Counted from the stretch's first letter, positions 18,897 through 29,380 are shown. The stretch is DNA of 64,000 nt from Pseudomonas sp. PDM15 (GCF_014851565.1 NZ_JACVAA010000004.1:186001-250000), one strand, 5' to 3'. A program made the numbers and translations. The notes: a model not told the origin generated them from the sequence alone.

Positions 18897-21800
18897 ATGC
18901 TCAGCCTGTACCACGCCCCCGACCTGGAAACCCTCGGCCTGTTGGCCTGTCGGCTGCTCGCCCAGCCGCAGGCGGACGTGCTGGCGCCGGCGCGGGTGGT
19001 GGTGCCGAGCCAGGGCATCGGCCGCTGGCTGACCCTGCAGCTGGCGCGCGAGCAGGGCATCGCCATGCACCTCGAGGTGCAGCTGCCGTCCAGCTTCGTC
19101 TGGGGCCTGGCGCGCCAGGTGCTCGGTGCCCTGCCGGAGCAGTCGGCGTTCAATCCACAGGCGATGACCTGGCGCCTCTACGACTGGCTGTGCGAGCCGG
19201 CCAACCTGGCCCGTGCCGAACGCCTACAGCGTTATCTGGAAGGTGGCGACGAGCGCCGCCGCCAGGCCCTGGCGGCGAAGATCGCCGACGTGTTCGACCA
19301 ATACCTGCTCTATCGCGACGACTGGCTGGCCGCCTGGGAGCGCGGCGAGTTGTGCGACCTGGGCGCGGACGAAACCTGGCAGGCGCTGCTGTGGCAGGAG
19401 CTGACCCGTGACGGCCACCCGCACCGCGCGCGCCTGCTCGGCGAGCTGCTGGCGCGCCTGCATGCGGATGCTCCCATCGCCGGGATGCCCGAGCGCCTGC
19501 TGGTGTTCGGCATCAGCTCGCTGCCGCCGCATCACCTGCGTGTGCTGGAGGGGCTGGCGCGACACGCCGACGTGGTGATCTTCGCCCTCAACCCGTGCCG
19601 CGAGGCCTGGGGCGAGATTCGCGACGTACGCGAGCTGGCCCAGTCCGAGGTCAGCCCGGACGACTGGTATCTCGACGTCGGCCACCCGCTGCTGGCCAGC
19701 CTGGGCAAGCAGGGCCGCGACTTCTTCGACAGCCTGCTCGGGCAGATCGCCGAGGAAAACGGCATCTACCCACAGGACAATGAGCTGGCCGACGACAGCC
19801 TGCTGCATGCGCTGCAGCAGGACATCCTGCGCTTGCGCACCCGCACCCCGGACGAGCGCCTGGCCCTGCGCGACGACGACCGCTCGCTGGAGCTGCATAT
19901 CGCCCACTCGCCCCTGCGCGAGGTGGAGATCCTGCATGACCAGCTGCTGGCGCGCTTCGCCGCCGACCCGCAGCTGAGCCCGGATCAGGTGGTGGTGCTG
20001 ACCCCGGACATCGAGCGCTACGCGCCCTATATCGAGGCCGTCTTCGCCCGCCGCGAAGGCGCGCCGCATATTCCCTACAGCCTGGCCGACCGCAGCCTGC
20101 GCGCCGAAACGCCGCTGATCGAGGCCTTCCTCGGCCTGCTCAGCCTGCCCGAGAGCCGCTTTGCCGCCGAGGAGATCCTCGCCTGGCTGGAGCAGCCGGC
20201 GATTGCCCGCCGCGCCGGCATCGAACCCGAAGACCTGCCGCTGCTGCGCGACTGGCTGCACCAGGCCGGCGTGCGTTGGGGCCGCGACGCTGGTCACCGC
20301 CAGGCGCTGGACCTGCCGGCCGACGATGCCTTCACCTGGCGCCAGGGTCTGGACCGCCTGCTGCTGGGCTTCGCCGCACCACCGCAACTGGCCGGCGACG
20401 GCGTACCGCTGCTCGGCGACAGCCTGCCACTGGATGCCCTGGAAGGTGCCCGCGGCCAGTTGCTCGGCCGCCTGTGCGCCTTCGTCGAGCTGCTCGCCGG
20501 CCTGGCCGAGCGCCTGCAGCGTGACCGCCCGCTGGCCGACTGGGCGCTGGACCTGCAGGGCCTGATCGACGTGCTGTTCGACGAACGCGAATCCGGCGAC
20601 ACCCTGCTCCTGCTCAGCCAGGCCTGTGCGGCGCTGGGTCGGCAGGCTCTGGACGCCGGCATCGCGCGCCCGCTGCAACTGGCGCTGGTGCGCCAGCAGC
20701 TCGGCGCGGCGCTGGAGAGCGGCAGCGGCGCTTCGGGTTTCCTCACCGGCGCGGTGACCTTCTGCACCATGGTGCCGATGCGCAGCCTGCCGTTCCGCCT
20801 GGTCTGCCTGCTCGGCCTGGACGACGGCGCCCTGCCCCGGCGCACGCCGGCCGCCGGTTTCGACCTGATTGCCAGGCGTCCGCGCCGCGGTGATCGGGCG
20901 CGGCGCCTGGATGACCGCTACCTGTTCCTCGAAACCCTGCTCAGCGCCCGCGATGGTCTGTACCTGAGCTATGTCGGCCGCGACCCGCGCGACAACGCCG
21001 AGCTGCCTCCCTCGGTGCTGGTCAGCGAACTGCTGGAGGCGGTCGATCTGACCGCCGTGGCCGGCCAGCCTAAATCAGGTGGGAGCGGCCTTGGCCGCGA
21101 ATACGCCAGCGCAGAAGCTTCGCGGCCAAGGCCGCTCCCACAGGAGCAGAATGCCAGCGCGCGCATCACTGTCGAACACCCGCTGCAGCCCTTCGCTCCC
21201 GGCAACTTCGCGGCCGTCGGCGCGCGCCAGGGCTTCGCCCCCGCCTGGTTCCGCGCCGCGCGGCGCCTGGCCGAGGCGCCGCTGCTGACCCCGCCAGCCT
21301 TTATCGAGCGGCTGCCCGAGCCGGGCCCCGATAGGTCGGGCGGCGATCCGCTGGTGATCGAGCCGAGCCAGTTGCTGCAGTGCTTCCGCCATCCGGCGCG
21401 CTTTCTCCTGGAGCAACGCCTGGGCCTGCGCCTGGCCGATGCCGACGAGGCCATCGCCGCCGACGAGCCCTTCGCCCTCGAAGGCCCGGCGCGTCGTGGT
21501 CTGCGCCAGCTGGCCCTGCACGCCGTGGAGCGTGGCTGGTCGGAGGAGCAGGAGCGGCGTATTGCCCGCGCCGCTGGCTGGTTGCCGCCCGGCGAGCTGG
21601 GGCATGCCCTGTGGGGCAAGCAGCGCGGCCCGGTGCGCGCCTTCGCCCCACGCCTGTTCGAGGCACGCCCGGGGGAGACGCCGCAGCCGCTGCTGGTGGA
21701 TATCCAACTGGCCGGTGTGCGCGTGCACGGCTGGCTGGACGGCGTGACCAGCCACGGCCTGTTCGACTGGCGCCTGGCCGCGCCCGGCGCCTGGGACCTG

Positions 21801-22265
21801 CCCGGCTTCTGGCTGCGCCACCTGCTGCTCAACTGTGCCTGGACAGCGGGCGGCGCCACCGCGGAGATCGCCCGCGAGAGCCTGCTGGTCTCGCCGGCCG
21901 GTGACTGGCAACTCGGCCCGCAGGTGGATGCCCGCGCGCTGCTGGAACCCTGGCTGCTGGCCTACCGCGAGGCCCTGAGCGCGCCGCTGCCCTTCATCAC
22001 CCGCAGCAGCTACGAGTTCGCCAAGGCCCTGTGTACGCCCAGCGCCAAGAGCCGCAAGGAGCCACGCGACGCCGCCCGCGACAAGGCCGAGGCCGCCTGG
22101 CTAGGCGCCGAGTTCAGCCCTGTGCCCGGCGAGGTTCTCGATCCCTGGTACGCCCTCGCCTTCCGCGAGCGCGACCCGCTCGGCGGGCGCTTCGAGCAGC
22201 TCGCCGAGCAGTTGCTGGGCCCGGCGCTCAAGGCGCTGGCCAGTGGCGACGAGGAGGCCGAATGA
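18897..22265 (+). CDS. recC: Exonuclease V subunit RecC
   Basis: RecC is the scaffold and Chi-recognition subunit of RecBCD, which resects double-strand ends and loads RecA. The 1122-residue product starts MLSLYHAPDLETLG and shows the family's VVVPSQGIGRWL near the N-terminus, followed by LLVFGISSLPPHHL and FLTGAVTFCTMVPMRSLPFRLVCLLGLDDGALPR. The ATG at 18897 was chosen for homology; a longer in-frame extension is unlikely. A REP palindrome is embedded in frame at 21079-21141, contributing about residues 728-749, a low-complexity Gly/Ser/Arg/Pro insert. It overlaps recB by four bases (ATGA), so the two are translationally coupled. Confidence 0.95.
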   Translation: MLSLYHAPDLETLGLLACRLLAQPQADVLAPARVVVPSQGIGRWLTLQLAREQGIAMHLEVQLPSSFVWGLARQVLGALPEQSAFNPQAMTWRLYDWLCEPANLARAERLQRYLEGGDERRRQALAAKIADVFDQYLLYRDDWLAAWERGELCDLGADETWQALLWQELTRDGHPHRARLLGELLARLHADAPIAGMPERLLVFGISSLPPHHLRVLEGLARHADVVIFALNPCREAWGEIRDVRELAQSEVSPDDWYLDVGHPLLASLGKQGRDFFDSLLGQIAEENGIYPQDNELADDSLLHALQQDILRLRTRTPDERLALRDDDRSLELHIAHSPLREVEILHDQLLARFAADPQLSPDQVVVLTPDIERYAPYIEAVFARREGAPHIPYSLADRSLRAETPLIEAFLGLLSLPESRFAAEEILAWLEQPAIARRAGIEPEDLPLLRDWLHQAGVRWGRDAGHRQALDLPADDAFTWRQGLDRLLLGFAAPPQLAGDGVPLLGDSLPLDALEGARGQLLGRLCAFVELLAGLAERLQRDRPLADWALDLQGLIDVLFDERESGDTLLLLSQACAALGRQALDAGIARPLQLALVRQQLGAALESGSGASGFLTGAVTFCTMVPMRSLPFRLVCLLGLDDGALPRRTPAAGFDLIARRPRRGDRARRLDDRYLFLETLLSARDGLYLSYVGRDPRDNAELPPSVLVSELLEAVDLTAVAGQPKSGGSGLGREYASAEASRPRPLPQEQNASARITVEHPLQPFAPGNFAAVGARQGFAPAWFRAARRLAEAPLLTPPAFIERLPEPGPDRSGGDPLVIEPSQLLQCFRHPARFLLEQRLGLRLADADEAIAADEPFALEGPARRGLRQLALHAVERGWSEEQERRIARAAGWLPPGELGHALWGKQRGPVRAFAPRLFEARPGETPQPLLVDIQLAGVRVHGWLDGVTSHGLFDWRLAAPGAWDLPGFWLRHLLLNCAWTAGGATAEIARESLLVSPAGDWQLGPQVDARALLEPWLLAYREALSAPLPFITRSSYEFAKALCTPSAKSRKEPRDAARDKAEAAWLGAEFSPVPGEVLDPWYALAFRERDPLGGRFEQLAEQLLGPALKALASGDEEAE
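21079..21141. repeat. REP palindrome inside recC
   Basis: GTGGGAGCGGCCTTGGCCGC(GAA) at 21079-21101 is repeated in inverted form at 21119-21141, separated by 17 bases. This is the GTGGGAGCGG...CGCGAA class of Pseudomonas REP that normally lies between genes. Here it stays in frame, without a stop codon, within the recC reading frame. Confidence 0.85.
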
Positions 22266-25200
22266 ACGACCTGAACCTGCAGGATTCGTCGTTCGCCGGC
22301 CGCTCGCTGATCGAGGCCAGCGCCGGTACCGGCAAGACCTGGACCCTCACCGCCCTGTATGCCCGCCTGCTGCTAGAGCAGCAACTGAGCGTGGGGCAGA
22401 TCCTGGTGGTGACCTATACCACCGCTGCGACGGCCGAACTGCGGGAGCGTATCCGCGCGCGCCTGGCCGAGCTGTTGGCGCTGTATGAAGGTGGCGAGAG
22501 CGACGATGACTTCCTGATCGAGCTGCACCGTCGCCATCCCGGTGAGGCGGCGCGCCGCCGTCTGCTGCTGGCCGTGCACGGCTTCGACGAGGCGGCGATC
22601 TTCACCATCCACGGCTTCTGCCAGCGCGCCCTGCAGGACTCGGCCTTCGAGGCCGGCGGCGACTTCGATGCCGAGCTGACCCAGGACGACCGCGAGGTGC
22701 TCGACGCCCTGCTCGGCGATGCCTGGCGTCATGTGCTGGCCGAGGCCGATCCGGCCTGGGCGCGCTTCCTGGCCAAGGCCAGGATCACCCCATCGACCCT
22801 GCGGCAGGCCCTGCGCAGCCACCTGGGCAAACCCTACCTGCGGGTGGAGCCGCGCGAGGCGGCCAGCGGTGTCGAGCTGAGCGCCGCCAGCGCCGCCTGG
22901 CAGCGCGCCGCCACACTGTGGCACGACGCCGGCTACGGCTGGATCGAGACCCTGCGGGGGCACGGCGGCCTCAGCCAGACCACCCACAAGGTCTCCAAGC
23001 TGCCGCTGTGGTCGGCCGAGCTGGACGCCTACTTCGCCGACCCGGCGGCCCTGTTCGAGGCTCCGGACGGACTGCTCAAGCTAGGCGCCGCCGCACTGGG
23101 CAAGGCCTGCAAGAAGGGCTTCGACGCGCCGCAGTGCGAGCTGGCCGATGCACTCGATGTGCTGTCCGAGGCCCTGGCCGCCGCCGAGCCGGCGGGAAGG
23201 CAGAAGCTGATCGCCCTGCAGGTCGAGCTGCTCGACCGGCTCAACGTCGAGCTGCCGAAACGCAAGGCGGCCCAGCGCCTGCTGGCCTTCGACGACCTGC
23301 TCAATCGTCTGCACGAGGCGCTGCACGGGCCGGCCGGCGAGGACCTGGGCGCGCGCCTGCGTGAGCAGTACCCGCTGGCGCTGATCGACGAATTCCAGGA
23401 CACCGACCCGATCCAGTACGCCATCTTCGACCGCATCTACCGCGACGGTGGTGACCTTTGCTTTGTGGGTGACCCCAAGCAGGCCATCTATGCCTTCCGC
23501 GGCGCCGACCTGGCCACCTACCTGCAGGCCCGCGACGCGGCCGAGCGACAGTACGACCTGCCTTTCAACTACCGCTCCACCCCCGAGCTGATCGCCGCGC
23601 TCAATTGCCTGTTCGCCCGCCCGCAGCCGTTCGCCGAAGACGGGCTGAACTACCCGCCGGTCAGCGCCGGCAAGAAGTCGCGGGCCACCTTGGTGCTGCC
23701 CGAGCAGGATGGCAGCGCGCCGCTGGGCCTGGTCTGGCTCGGTGACGAGGGCATAAGCAAGGCCCGCGCCGGCGAGCTGGCCGCCACGGATACGGCGCGC
23801 AGGATTGCCGCGCTGCTCGCCGCCAGTGCGCAAGGCGATGCCTATTTCGCCGAAGGCGACGACAGGAAGCCGCTGCAGGGCGGCCATATCGCCGTGCTGG
23901 TCAGCAACCATCGCGAGGCCGCCAGCGTCGCTGCCGAGCTGGCCGCGCGTGGCGTACCCAGCGTACGCCGTGGTCGCGACAGCGTGTGGCACAGCGAGGA
24001 GGCCGGCGAGCTGGCGGCGGTGCTGGCGGCCTACGCCGAGCCGGGCCGCGAAGGCGTGCTGCGCTACGCCCTGGCCACCCGCCTGCTAGGGCGCGACGCG
24101 GCGCAGATCGCCCGTTGCCAGGACGACGAACGCGCCTGGGACGAGGAGCGCGCCGCCGCCGAGCAGTACCACCAGCTGTGGCGGCAGCACGGCTTTATGC
24201 GCGTCTTTAGAGCGTGGTTGGACCAGGAGCGGGTGGCCGAACGCCTGCTGGCCGGCATCGACGGCGAGCGGCGGCTGACCAACCTGCTGCATCTGGCTGA
24301 ACTGCTGCAGGCTGAGAGCCTGCAGCGTCCGGGACTGGAGGCGTTGCTCGCCTGGTTCGACGGCCAGCGCAGCAGCGAGGGCGCCGGCGAGGACGCCCTG
24401 CTGCGCCTGGAAAGCGATGCCGAGCGGGTGCAGATCGTCACCATCCACACCTCCAAGGGCCTGGAATATCCCTTGGTGTTCTGCCCCTTCCTGTGGGACG
24501 GCCGCCTGCTCGGCCAGCACACCGACAGCGCGCGCTGCCACGACGAGCACGGCCAGCCGCTGCTCGACCTGGGCAGCGCGCGCCTGGACGAGCGCCTACA
24601 GGTGGCGCGGCGCGAAAGCTTTGCCGAGAAGCTGCGCCTGACCTACGTGGCCCTGACCCGCGCCCGTGATCGCCTGTGGCTGCACTGGGGCCCGCCCGCC
24701 CTGCCCAAGCCGAAGAAGGATGGCTCGCTGCCCGACGAGGGCCTGCACAGCAGTGCCCTGGCCTGGCTGCTGCACGGCCGCGAGCTGCCAGGTACCGACG
24801 CCCTGGGCGAGCTGGCGGCGCATCTTTGCGGCCGTGAAGGCCTGGCGCTGGCTGCCGAGCTGGACGACCTGGCGCAGGCAAGCGGCAGCCTGATCGCTCG
24901 CCTGCCGCTGCTGCTGGAAGAGGCCAGCGCCGCTGGCGAGAGCCGTGCCGAGCCGCCGCAGGCTCTGCAGCATTTCGCCCGCAGCCTGCACAGCGCCTGG
25001 CGCATCGGCAGCTTCTCCGGCCTGTCCGCCGGCATGCACATGGAGGCGCCGGACCGCGACGGTCTGGCCATGCCAGACGCCAGCGAACCCGGCGCCGGCT
25101 TCTTCGCCTTCCCTCGCGGCGCCCGCGCCGGTACCTGCCTGCACGCCATCCTCGAAGACTGGATGCGCGGCAAGGGCAGCCTGGAACAACTGGTGCCGGC

Positions 25201-25807
25201 CGCCCTGCAGGACCACGGCATCGACGCGGCGACCTGGACCGAGACCGCCACCGCGCAGCTGCAGCGCGTGCTGGACTGTGACCTGGACGGCCAGGGCCTG
25301 AGCCTGGCCACCCTCGACCCGACCCGCCGCCTGCCCGAGCTGGGCTTTACCTTTCCGGTTGAACGCCTGGACGTGGAGCGCCTGCGCGTGCTGCTCGCCG
25401 ATCCGGCGTACGGCCTGCCGGCGGCTATGCGCCAGGCTGCCGAGCGCCTGCAGTTCGACGAGCTGCAGGGCTTCCTCAAGGGCTTCATCGACCTCACCTT
25501 CGAGCACGACGGGCGCTGGTACATCCTCGACTACAAGTCCAACTGGCTCGGCCCGACCGCAGACCACTACGGCACCGAGCGTCTGGAACAGGCCATTGCC
25601 GGCGAGCATTACCACCTGCAGTACCTCATATACCTGGTGGCGCTGCGGCGCTTCCTGCGTACGCGCCTGGCCGGCTTCACCGACGCGCAGCTGGGCGGCG
25701 CCTTCTACCTGTTTCTGCGCGGCATGCCGGAGGCCGGGGTGTACTTCGCCCGCCCGGACGATGCCCTGCTGGATGCGCTGGACCGATTGTTCGCGGAGGG
25801 GCAGTAA
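22262..25807 (+). CDS. recB: Exonuclease V subunit RecB
   Basis: RecB is the 3'-5' helicase and nuclease subunit of RecBCD. The 1181 residues have Walker [11 protein letters not shown] at about 18-27, helicase motifs [50 protein letters not shown] and [16 protein letters not shown], and the C-terminal nuclease domain with [11 protein letters not shown] and the catalytic LDYKSN motif. The ATG overlaps the recC stop (ATGA). Between the stop and recD lie 184 bases carrying a REP element, so coupling to recD is looser. Confidence 0.96.
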   Translation: MNDLNLQDSSFAGRSLIEASAGTGKTWTLTALYARLLLEQQLSVGQILVVTYTTAATAELRERIRARLAELLALYEGGESDDDFLIELHRRHPGEAARRRLLLAVHGFDEAAIFTIHGFCQRALQDSAFEAGGDFDAELTQDDREVLDALLGDAWRHVLAEADPAWARFLAKARITPSTLRQALRSHLGKPYLRVEPREAASGVELSAASAAWQRAATLWHDAGYGWIETLRGHGGLSQTTHKVSKLPLWSAELDAYFADPAALFEAPDGLLKLGAAALGKACKKGFDAPQCELADALDVLSEALAAAEPAGRQKLIALQVELLDRLNVELPKRKAAQRLLAFDDLLNRLHEALHGPAGEDLGARLREQYPLALIDEFQDTDPIQYAIFDRIYRDGGDLCFVGDPKQAIYAFRGADLATYLQARDAAERQYDLPFNYRSTPELIAALNCLFARPQPFAEDGLNYPPVSAGKKSRATLVLPEQDGSAPLGLVWLGDEGISKARAGELAATDTARRIAALLAASAQGDAYFAEGDDRKPLQGGHIAVLVSNHREAASVAAELAARGVPSVRRGRDSVWHSEEAGELAAVLAAYAEPGREGVLRYALATRLLGRDAAQIARCQDDERAWDEERAAAEQYHQLWRQHGFMRVFRAWLDQERVAERLLAGIDGERRLTNLLHLAELLQAESLQRPGLEALLAWFDGQRSSEGAGEDALLRLESDAERVQIVTIHTSKGLEYPLVFCPFLWDGRLLGQHTDSARCHDEHGQPLLDLGSARLDERLQVARRESFAEKLRLTYVALTRARDRLWLHWGPPALPKPKKDGSLPDEGLHSSALAWLLHGRELPGTDALGELAAHLCGREGLALAAELDDLAQASGSLIARLPLLLEEASAAGESRAEPPQALQHFARSLHSAWRIGSFSGLSAGMHMEAPDRDGLAMPDASEPGAGFFAFPRGARAGTCLHAILEDWMRGKGSLEQLVPAALQDHGIDAATWTETATAQLQRVLDCDLDGQGLSLATLDPTRRLPELGFTFPVERLDVERLRVLLADPAYGLPAAMRQAAERLQFDELQGFLKGFIDLTFEHDGRWYILDYKSNWLGPTADHYGTERLEQAIAGEHYHLQYLIYLVALRRFLRTRLAGFTDAQLGGAFYLFLRGMPEAGVYFARPDDALLDALDRLFAEGQ

Positions 25808-25819
25808 TGTGCTCAGGCA

Positions 25820-25871
25820 GTAGCCCGGATGCAATCCGGGGGCGGGCCTTCCCGGATTGCATCCGGGCTAC
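25820..25871. repeat. REP palindrome between recB and recD
   Basis: GTAGCCCGGATGCAATCCGG(G) at 25820-25840 is followed by its inverted copy at 25851-25871, giving a 21-base stem with a ten-base loop. The GTAG foot and CCCGGA core match the elements in front of the transposase-like gene at 27962, so they belong to one family. Confidence 0.85.
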
Positions 25872-25991
25872 GTCCGCCATAGAAGCATCGAGAAACCGTT
25901 CCCTCTCCCTTGGAGAGACGACTGCATGGATGCAGGAGGTAGGGCGACGCAGGAAGCCGAGGCCGAGGGTTGGGGGGAGGGGGACTGCGCG

Positions 25992-27845
25992 ATGAACCTC
26001 GCCGACCTGCCCCTCGGCCCGCTGGAACGCGCCCTGCTGGCCAGCCTGCAACGGCTGGAGCCGCAGGCGGATGCGGCCGTGCTGGTCTGCGCCGCCCTGT
26101 GCAGCGAGGCTCTGGCTGCGGGCGACGTTTGCCTGCCGCTGGCGCGGGTGGCGGGACAGCGTCCCTGGGCGGAATTCGATTTCGTCCTGCCGCCGCTGAG
26201 CGAGCTGCGTACCCGCCTGCAGCGTTCTGCGCTGGTCGCCGGGCCTGGTGCCTTCGCCCCCCTGATCCTGGAGGGCGAGCGTCTGTACCTGGCGCGCTAC
26301 CAGGCCTACGAAGCGCAACTGGCCGCGCAGCTACTAGCCCGCGCCGCCGACCGCCCCGAGGTGGACGAGGCGCAGCTGGCCGAGAGCCTGGCGCGGCTGT
26401 TCGCTTTCAACCAGCAACAGCCGGACTGGCAGCGCCTGGCCGCCGCCCAGGCAGTACGCCGGCGCCTGGCGGTAATTTCTGGCGGTCCCGGCACCGGCAA
26501 GACCACCACCGTGGTACGCCTGCTCGCCGCGCTACTGGAACAGCGGGGCGGCCATCCGTCTGGCGGCGACAGACTGGCCATCGGCCTGGCCGCGCCAACC
26601 GGCAAGGCGGCGGCGCGCATGGCCGAAGCGATCCGCAATGCCAAGGCCGACCTGCCGCTGGCCGATGAACTCAAGGCGCTGCTGCCGGAAGAGGCGCGCA
26701 CTCTGCATCGCCTGCTCGGCAGTCGCGGCGACAGCCCGGCCGTGCGCCACGATGCGGCGCGGCCCCTGGCGCTGGATGTGCTGGTGGTGGACGAGGCGTC
26801 TATGGTCGACCTGGCGCTGATGGCCAAGCTGGTCGCCGCGCTGCCGCCGCAGGCGCGGTTGATCCTGCTCGGCGACAAGGATCAATTGGCGGCGGTGGAG
26901 GCCGGCGCCGTGTTCGCCGAGCTGTGCGAAGGCCGTGGCTTCGACGCCGCGGCCGCCGCCGAACTGCAACGCATCACCGGCCAGAGTGTGCCGGTCGAGA
27001 CACCGCGCTCGGCGCTGGGCGACGCTGTGGTGTTGCTCACCCACAGCCACCGCTTCGCCGGCGACAGCGGCATCGGCCAACTGGCACGGCGAATCAATGG
27101 CGGCGATGCCGCCGGCACTTTGAACCTGTTGCGCGAAGGCCGCGCCGACCTGGCCTGGCAGGCCGAACCGAGCCAGCCCGCGCTGCTGGAGCGCCTGGAA
27201 CTGGGCTATCGGCCCTACCTGCAGGCCGCGCGCAAGGGCGACCCGGCCGAAGCCTTCGCTGCCTTCAACGCCTTCCGTGCCCTCACCGCCCAGCGCGAGG
27301 GCCCCTGGGGCGTCAGCGGCCTCAACGAGGCACTGGAGGCACGCATCAAGCGCCGCTACTCGCTGGCCGAGCGCGAACGCTGGTACCCCGGCCGCGCGGT
27401 GATGGTGCGGCAGAACGACTACGCGCTGGGCCTGTTCAACGGCGATATCGGCATCTGCCTGGCCGGCGAGTATGGCCTGCGTGTCTATTTCGAAGGCGAA
27501 GACGGCTTCCGCGCCTTCGCTCCGGCACGCCTGCCCAGCCACGACAGCGCCTTCGCCATGACCGTGCACAAGAGCCAGGGCTCCGAGTTCGCCGAAGTGC
27601 TGCTGGCCCTGCCGGAAAGCCCAAGCCCGCTGCTGACCCGCGCGCTGTTCTACACCGGCATCACCCGTGCCAAGCAGAAGGTGGAAATCTGGGGCCTGCC
27701 GGCGCGCCTGAGCGAGGCAGTTAACGGCAAGGCGGAGCGGGCGGCGGGCTTGGCGCAGCGTTTGGTAGCCGGCCCGCAGACAGTCGCCAGTGAGCCAGTA
27801 GCACCTGTGGTGTCGTCGGCAACCGACCAGCTCAGTCTGTTTTGA
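25992..27845 (+). CDS. recD: Exonuclease V subunit RecD
   Basis: RecD is the 5'-3' helicase of RecBCD. The 617-residue product has Walker A ISGGPGTGKTTTVV at about 163-175, Walker B VLVVDEASMVDLALM, LILLGDKDQLAAVEAGAVFAEL, and the C-terminal FAMTVHKSQGSEF helicase motif. The ATG at 25992 follows a GGGAGG stretch; the frame is open further upstream to 25857 but that part is REP-derived and should not be translated. A cluster of REP elements follows the stop. Confidence 0.95.
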   Translation: MNLADLPLGPLERALLASLQRLEPQADAAVLVCAALCSEALAAGDVCLPLARVAGQRPWAEFDFVLPPLSELRTRLQRSALVAGPGAFAPLILEGERLYLARYQAYEAQLAAQLLARAADRPEVDEAQLAESLARLFAFNQQQPDWQRLAAAQAVRRRLAVISGGPGTGKTTTVVRLLAALLEQRGGHPSGGDRLAIGLAAPTGKAAARMAEAIRNAKADLPLADELKALLPEEARTLHRLLGSRGDSPAVRHDAARPLALDVLVVDEASMVDLALMAKLVAALPPQARLILLGDKDQLAAVEAGAVFAELCEGRGFDAAAAAELQRITGQSVPVETPRSALGDAVVLLTHSHRFAGDSGIGQLARRINGGDAAGTLNLLREGRADLAWQAEPSQPALLERLELGYRPYLQAARKGDPAEAFAAFNAFRALTAQREGPWGVSGLNEALEARIKRRYSLAERERWYPGRAVMVRQNDYALGLFNGDIGICLAGEYGLRVYFEGEDGFRAFAPARLPSHDSAFAMTVHKSQGSEFAEVLLALPESPSPLLTRALFYTGITRAKQKVEIWGLPARLSEAVNGKAERAAGLAQRLVAGPQTVASEPVAPVVSSATDQLSLF

Positions 27846-27858
27846 TGCTGCCAGGGCT

Positions 27859-27931
27859 CCCGGACTGAAGTCCGGGCTACGGGTGACGGTTCGGCGCTAG
27901 GCTGATCGGGTAGCCCGGACTTTAGTCCGGG
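27859..27931. repeat. Inverted REP pair in front of the REP-associated transposase gene
   Basis: CCCGGACTGAAGTCCGGG followed by CTAC (27859-27880) and GTAG followed by CCCGGACTTTAGTCCGGG (27910-27931) are two hairpins in inverted orientation with about 29 bases between. GTAG feet and such head-to-head pairs are typical of REP/BIME units mobilised or maintained by REP-associated tyrosine transposases. Confidence 0.85.
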
Positions 27932-27961
27932 GAAAAGTGGCTGAACAAGGAGGTTCAGGCA

Positions 27962-28489
27962 ATGGTGCTCTACAGGCGCGCCCGGGTAGCGGGCGCCAGC
28001 TATTTCTTCACCCTGGCCCTGACGGATCGCCGCCAGGATCTGCTGACGCGCCATGTCGATCTGCTCCGCGAGTGCTTTCGCCAGGCGCAGCTGCGCCGGC
28101 CCTTTCATATCGATGCGGTGGTGATTCTGCCGGAGCACCTGCATCTGGTGATGAGCCTGCCTGCTGGCGACCAGGACTACGCGGCGCGAATCGGCCAGCT
28201 CAAGGTACTGTTCACCAGAGGCCTGCGGGCAGGCGGCATGGCGGTCGCTACCAATAGCCGGCGCGAGGCCGGGATCTGGCAACCGCGCTACTGGGAGCAT
28301 GTGCTGCGTGATGAGCGGGACTTCGCCGCGCACGTCGACTACGTCCATATCAACCCGCTCAAGCATGGCCTGGTACAGCGGGTGGTCGATTGGCCCTGGT
28401 CGAGTTTTCACCGCTATGTGCGGGAAGGATTGTTGACCGCGGATTGGGCGGGCGGTGATGAGGAGCGGGTAAGTAGGGGGTGCGAATAG
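27962..28489 (+). CDS. REP-associated tyrosine transposase (RAYT, IS200/IS605-like)
   Basis: This 175-residue protein belongs to the Y1 HUH transposase superfamily in the branch that accompanies REP elements. It shows the metal-binding HLH in ILPEHLHLV and the region around the catalytic Tyr, HVDYVHINPLKHGLV, followed by WPWSSFHRYV. Known relatives nick REP DNA next to the GTAG foot. Members are usually single-copy domesticated genes rather than active insertion sequences, and no terminal inverted repeats are seen here. An AGGAGG-like site at 27949 precedes the ATG. REP copies of the matching family lie upstream and in the recB-recD gap. Confidence 0.88.
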   Translation: MVLYRRARVAGASYFFTLALTDRRQDLLTRHVDLLRECFRQAQLRRPFHIDAVVILPEHLHLVMSLPAGDQDYAARIGQLKVLFTRGLRAGGMAVATNSRREAGIWQPRYWEHVLRDERDFAAHVDYVHINPLKHGLVQRVVDWPWSSFHRYVREGLLTADWAGGDEERVSRGCE

Positions 28490-28627
28490 CGCAGGCTGTG
28501 GGGCCCTGTTTCGCACAATCATGCAGCGAGGTTGCATCTGCCCGCCCGCTCGCGAAGAATGCGCCAAGCCCTGCCGGCCGTGGCGCCGGTGCACGATGGA
28601 TTGCACGCAGATCGCAAGGAGTTGTTC

Positions 28628-29377
28628 ATGTTCAGCCGCCTCGCCAACGTCTTCAAAGGCATCCTCTCGCTGTTCATCAAGGATCTGGAGCGGAAGAACC
28701 CGGAAGCCTTGCTGGAGCTGGAGCAGGAGAACCTGCGCAAGCAGATCGCCAACTTCAACCAGGGCCTGGCTGCCCACGCCGGTCTGGCCGAGCGCCTGAT
28801 GAGCCAGGTACGCAAGCAGGAGGCCGAGGAGCGTGAGCTGCATGCCCGCACTACCGCCCACCTGCGCGCCGGCAACAAGTCGGCTGCTGCGCAGAACGCC
28901 CTGCGTCTGCAGAGCCTGGCCCGCGAGCTGGAAGAGAACCGTCGCCAGCTGGCCCAGGCCGAAGAGACCTACCAGAACCTGACCAAGGCCCGCGAAGTGG
29001 CGGTGAACGCCGCGCGCGCCAAGATCGAGGCGCTCAAGGGCGCGATCAACGACATGCGCATGAAGACCGCGATGGCCGAGATGAACGAGATGGCTGCCGG
29101 CATGGTCAGCACCATCGGTGGCTCCGGCGATACCCTCAACCGCCTGCACGAGATGGTCGAGGAAGAGCGCACCAAGGCCGCCGGCCGCGCGCGCATGGCT
29201 CGCGACTCGATGGACATGAGCGAAGTGAACCTCAAGGAAGCGGAGATGGACGCCCTGGCCGACCAGGCCCTGGCCGAGTTCGCCGCCAAGGAAGGTATCG
29301 CCCTGCCCGGCGCCGAGGCGGCCGCGCCCGAGGCCAACCGCAGCATGGGCGGCAACCCGCAGTCGGAAAGCCAGTAA
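28628..29377 (+). CDS. PspA/IM30 family protein
   Basis: This 249-residue, almost entirely helical protein resembles PspA/Vipp1 (ESCRT-III-like) membrane-associated proteins: an N-terminal amphipathic stretch MFSRLANVFKGILSLFIKDL, then long heptad coiled coil through about residue 190 (AGNKSAAAQNALRLQSLARELEENRRQLAQAE), and a Gly-containing break (STIGGSGDTLNRLHEM). It lacks the phage-shock neighbours pspB, pspC and pspF. It leads a four-gene unit with an AAA ATPase beginning three bases after its stop. AAGGAG precedes the ATG at 28628. Envelope protection is the family theme; the precise role is unknown. Confidence 0.8.
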   Translation: MFSRLANVFKGILSLFIKDLERKNPEALLELEQENLRKQIANFNQGLAAHAGLAERLMSQVRKQEAEERELHARTTAHLRAGNKSAAAQNALRLQSLARELEENRRQLAQAEETYQNLTKAREVAVNAARAKIEALKGAINDMRMKTAMAEMNEMAAGMVSTIGGSGDTLNRLHEMVEEERTKAAGRARMARDSMDMSEVNLKEAEMDALADQALAEFAAKEGIALPGAEAAAPEANRSMGGNPQSESQ

Positions 29378-29380
29378 GCC

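Noticed and set aside
21079..21141. REP insertion as a sign of a broken recC
   Set aside because: The frame stays open through the element and the conserved C-terminal part of RecC continues afterwards, so the gene is probably functional.
27846..28489. The RAYT region as a complete mobile insertion sequence
   Set aside because: REP hairpins lie only on the upstream side, and no terminal repeats or target-site duplication are visible.
28478..28516. GTGCGAA ... TTCGCAC inverted repeat after the RAYT gene
   Set aside because: Seven-base arms 23 bases apart without a T-run are too weak for a terminator and do not match either REP family.
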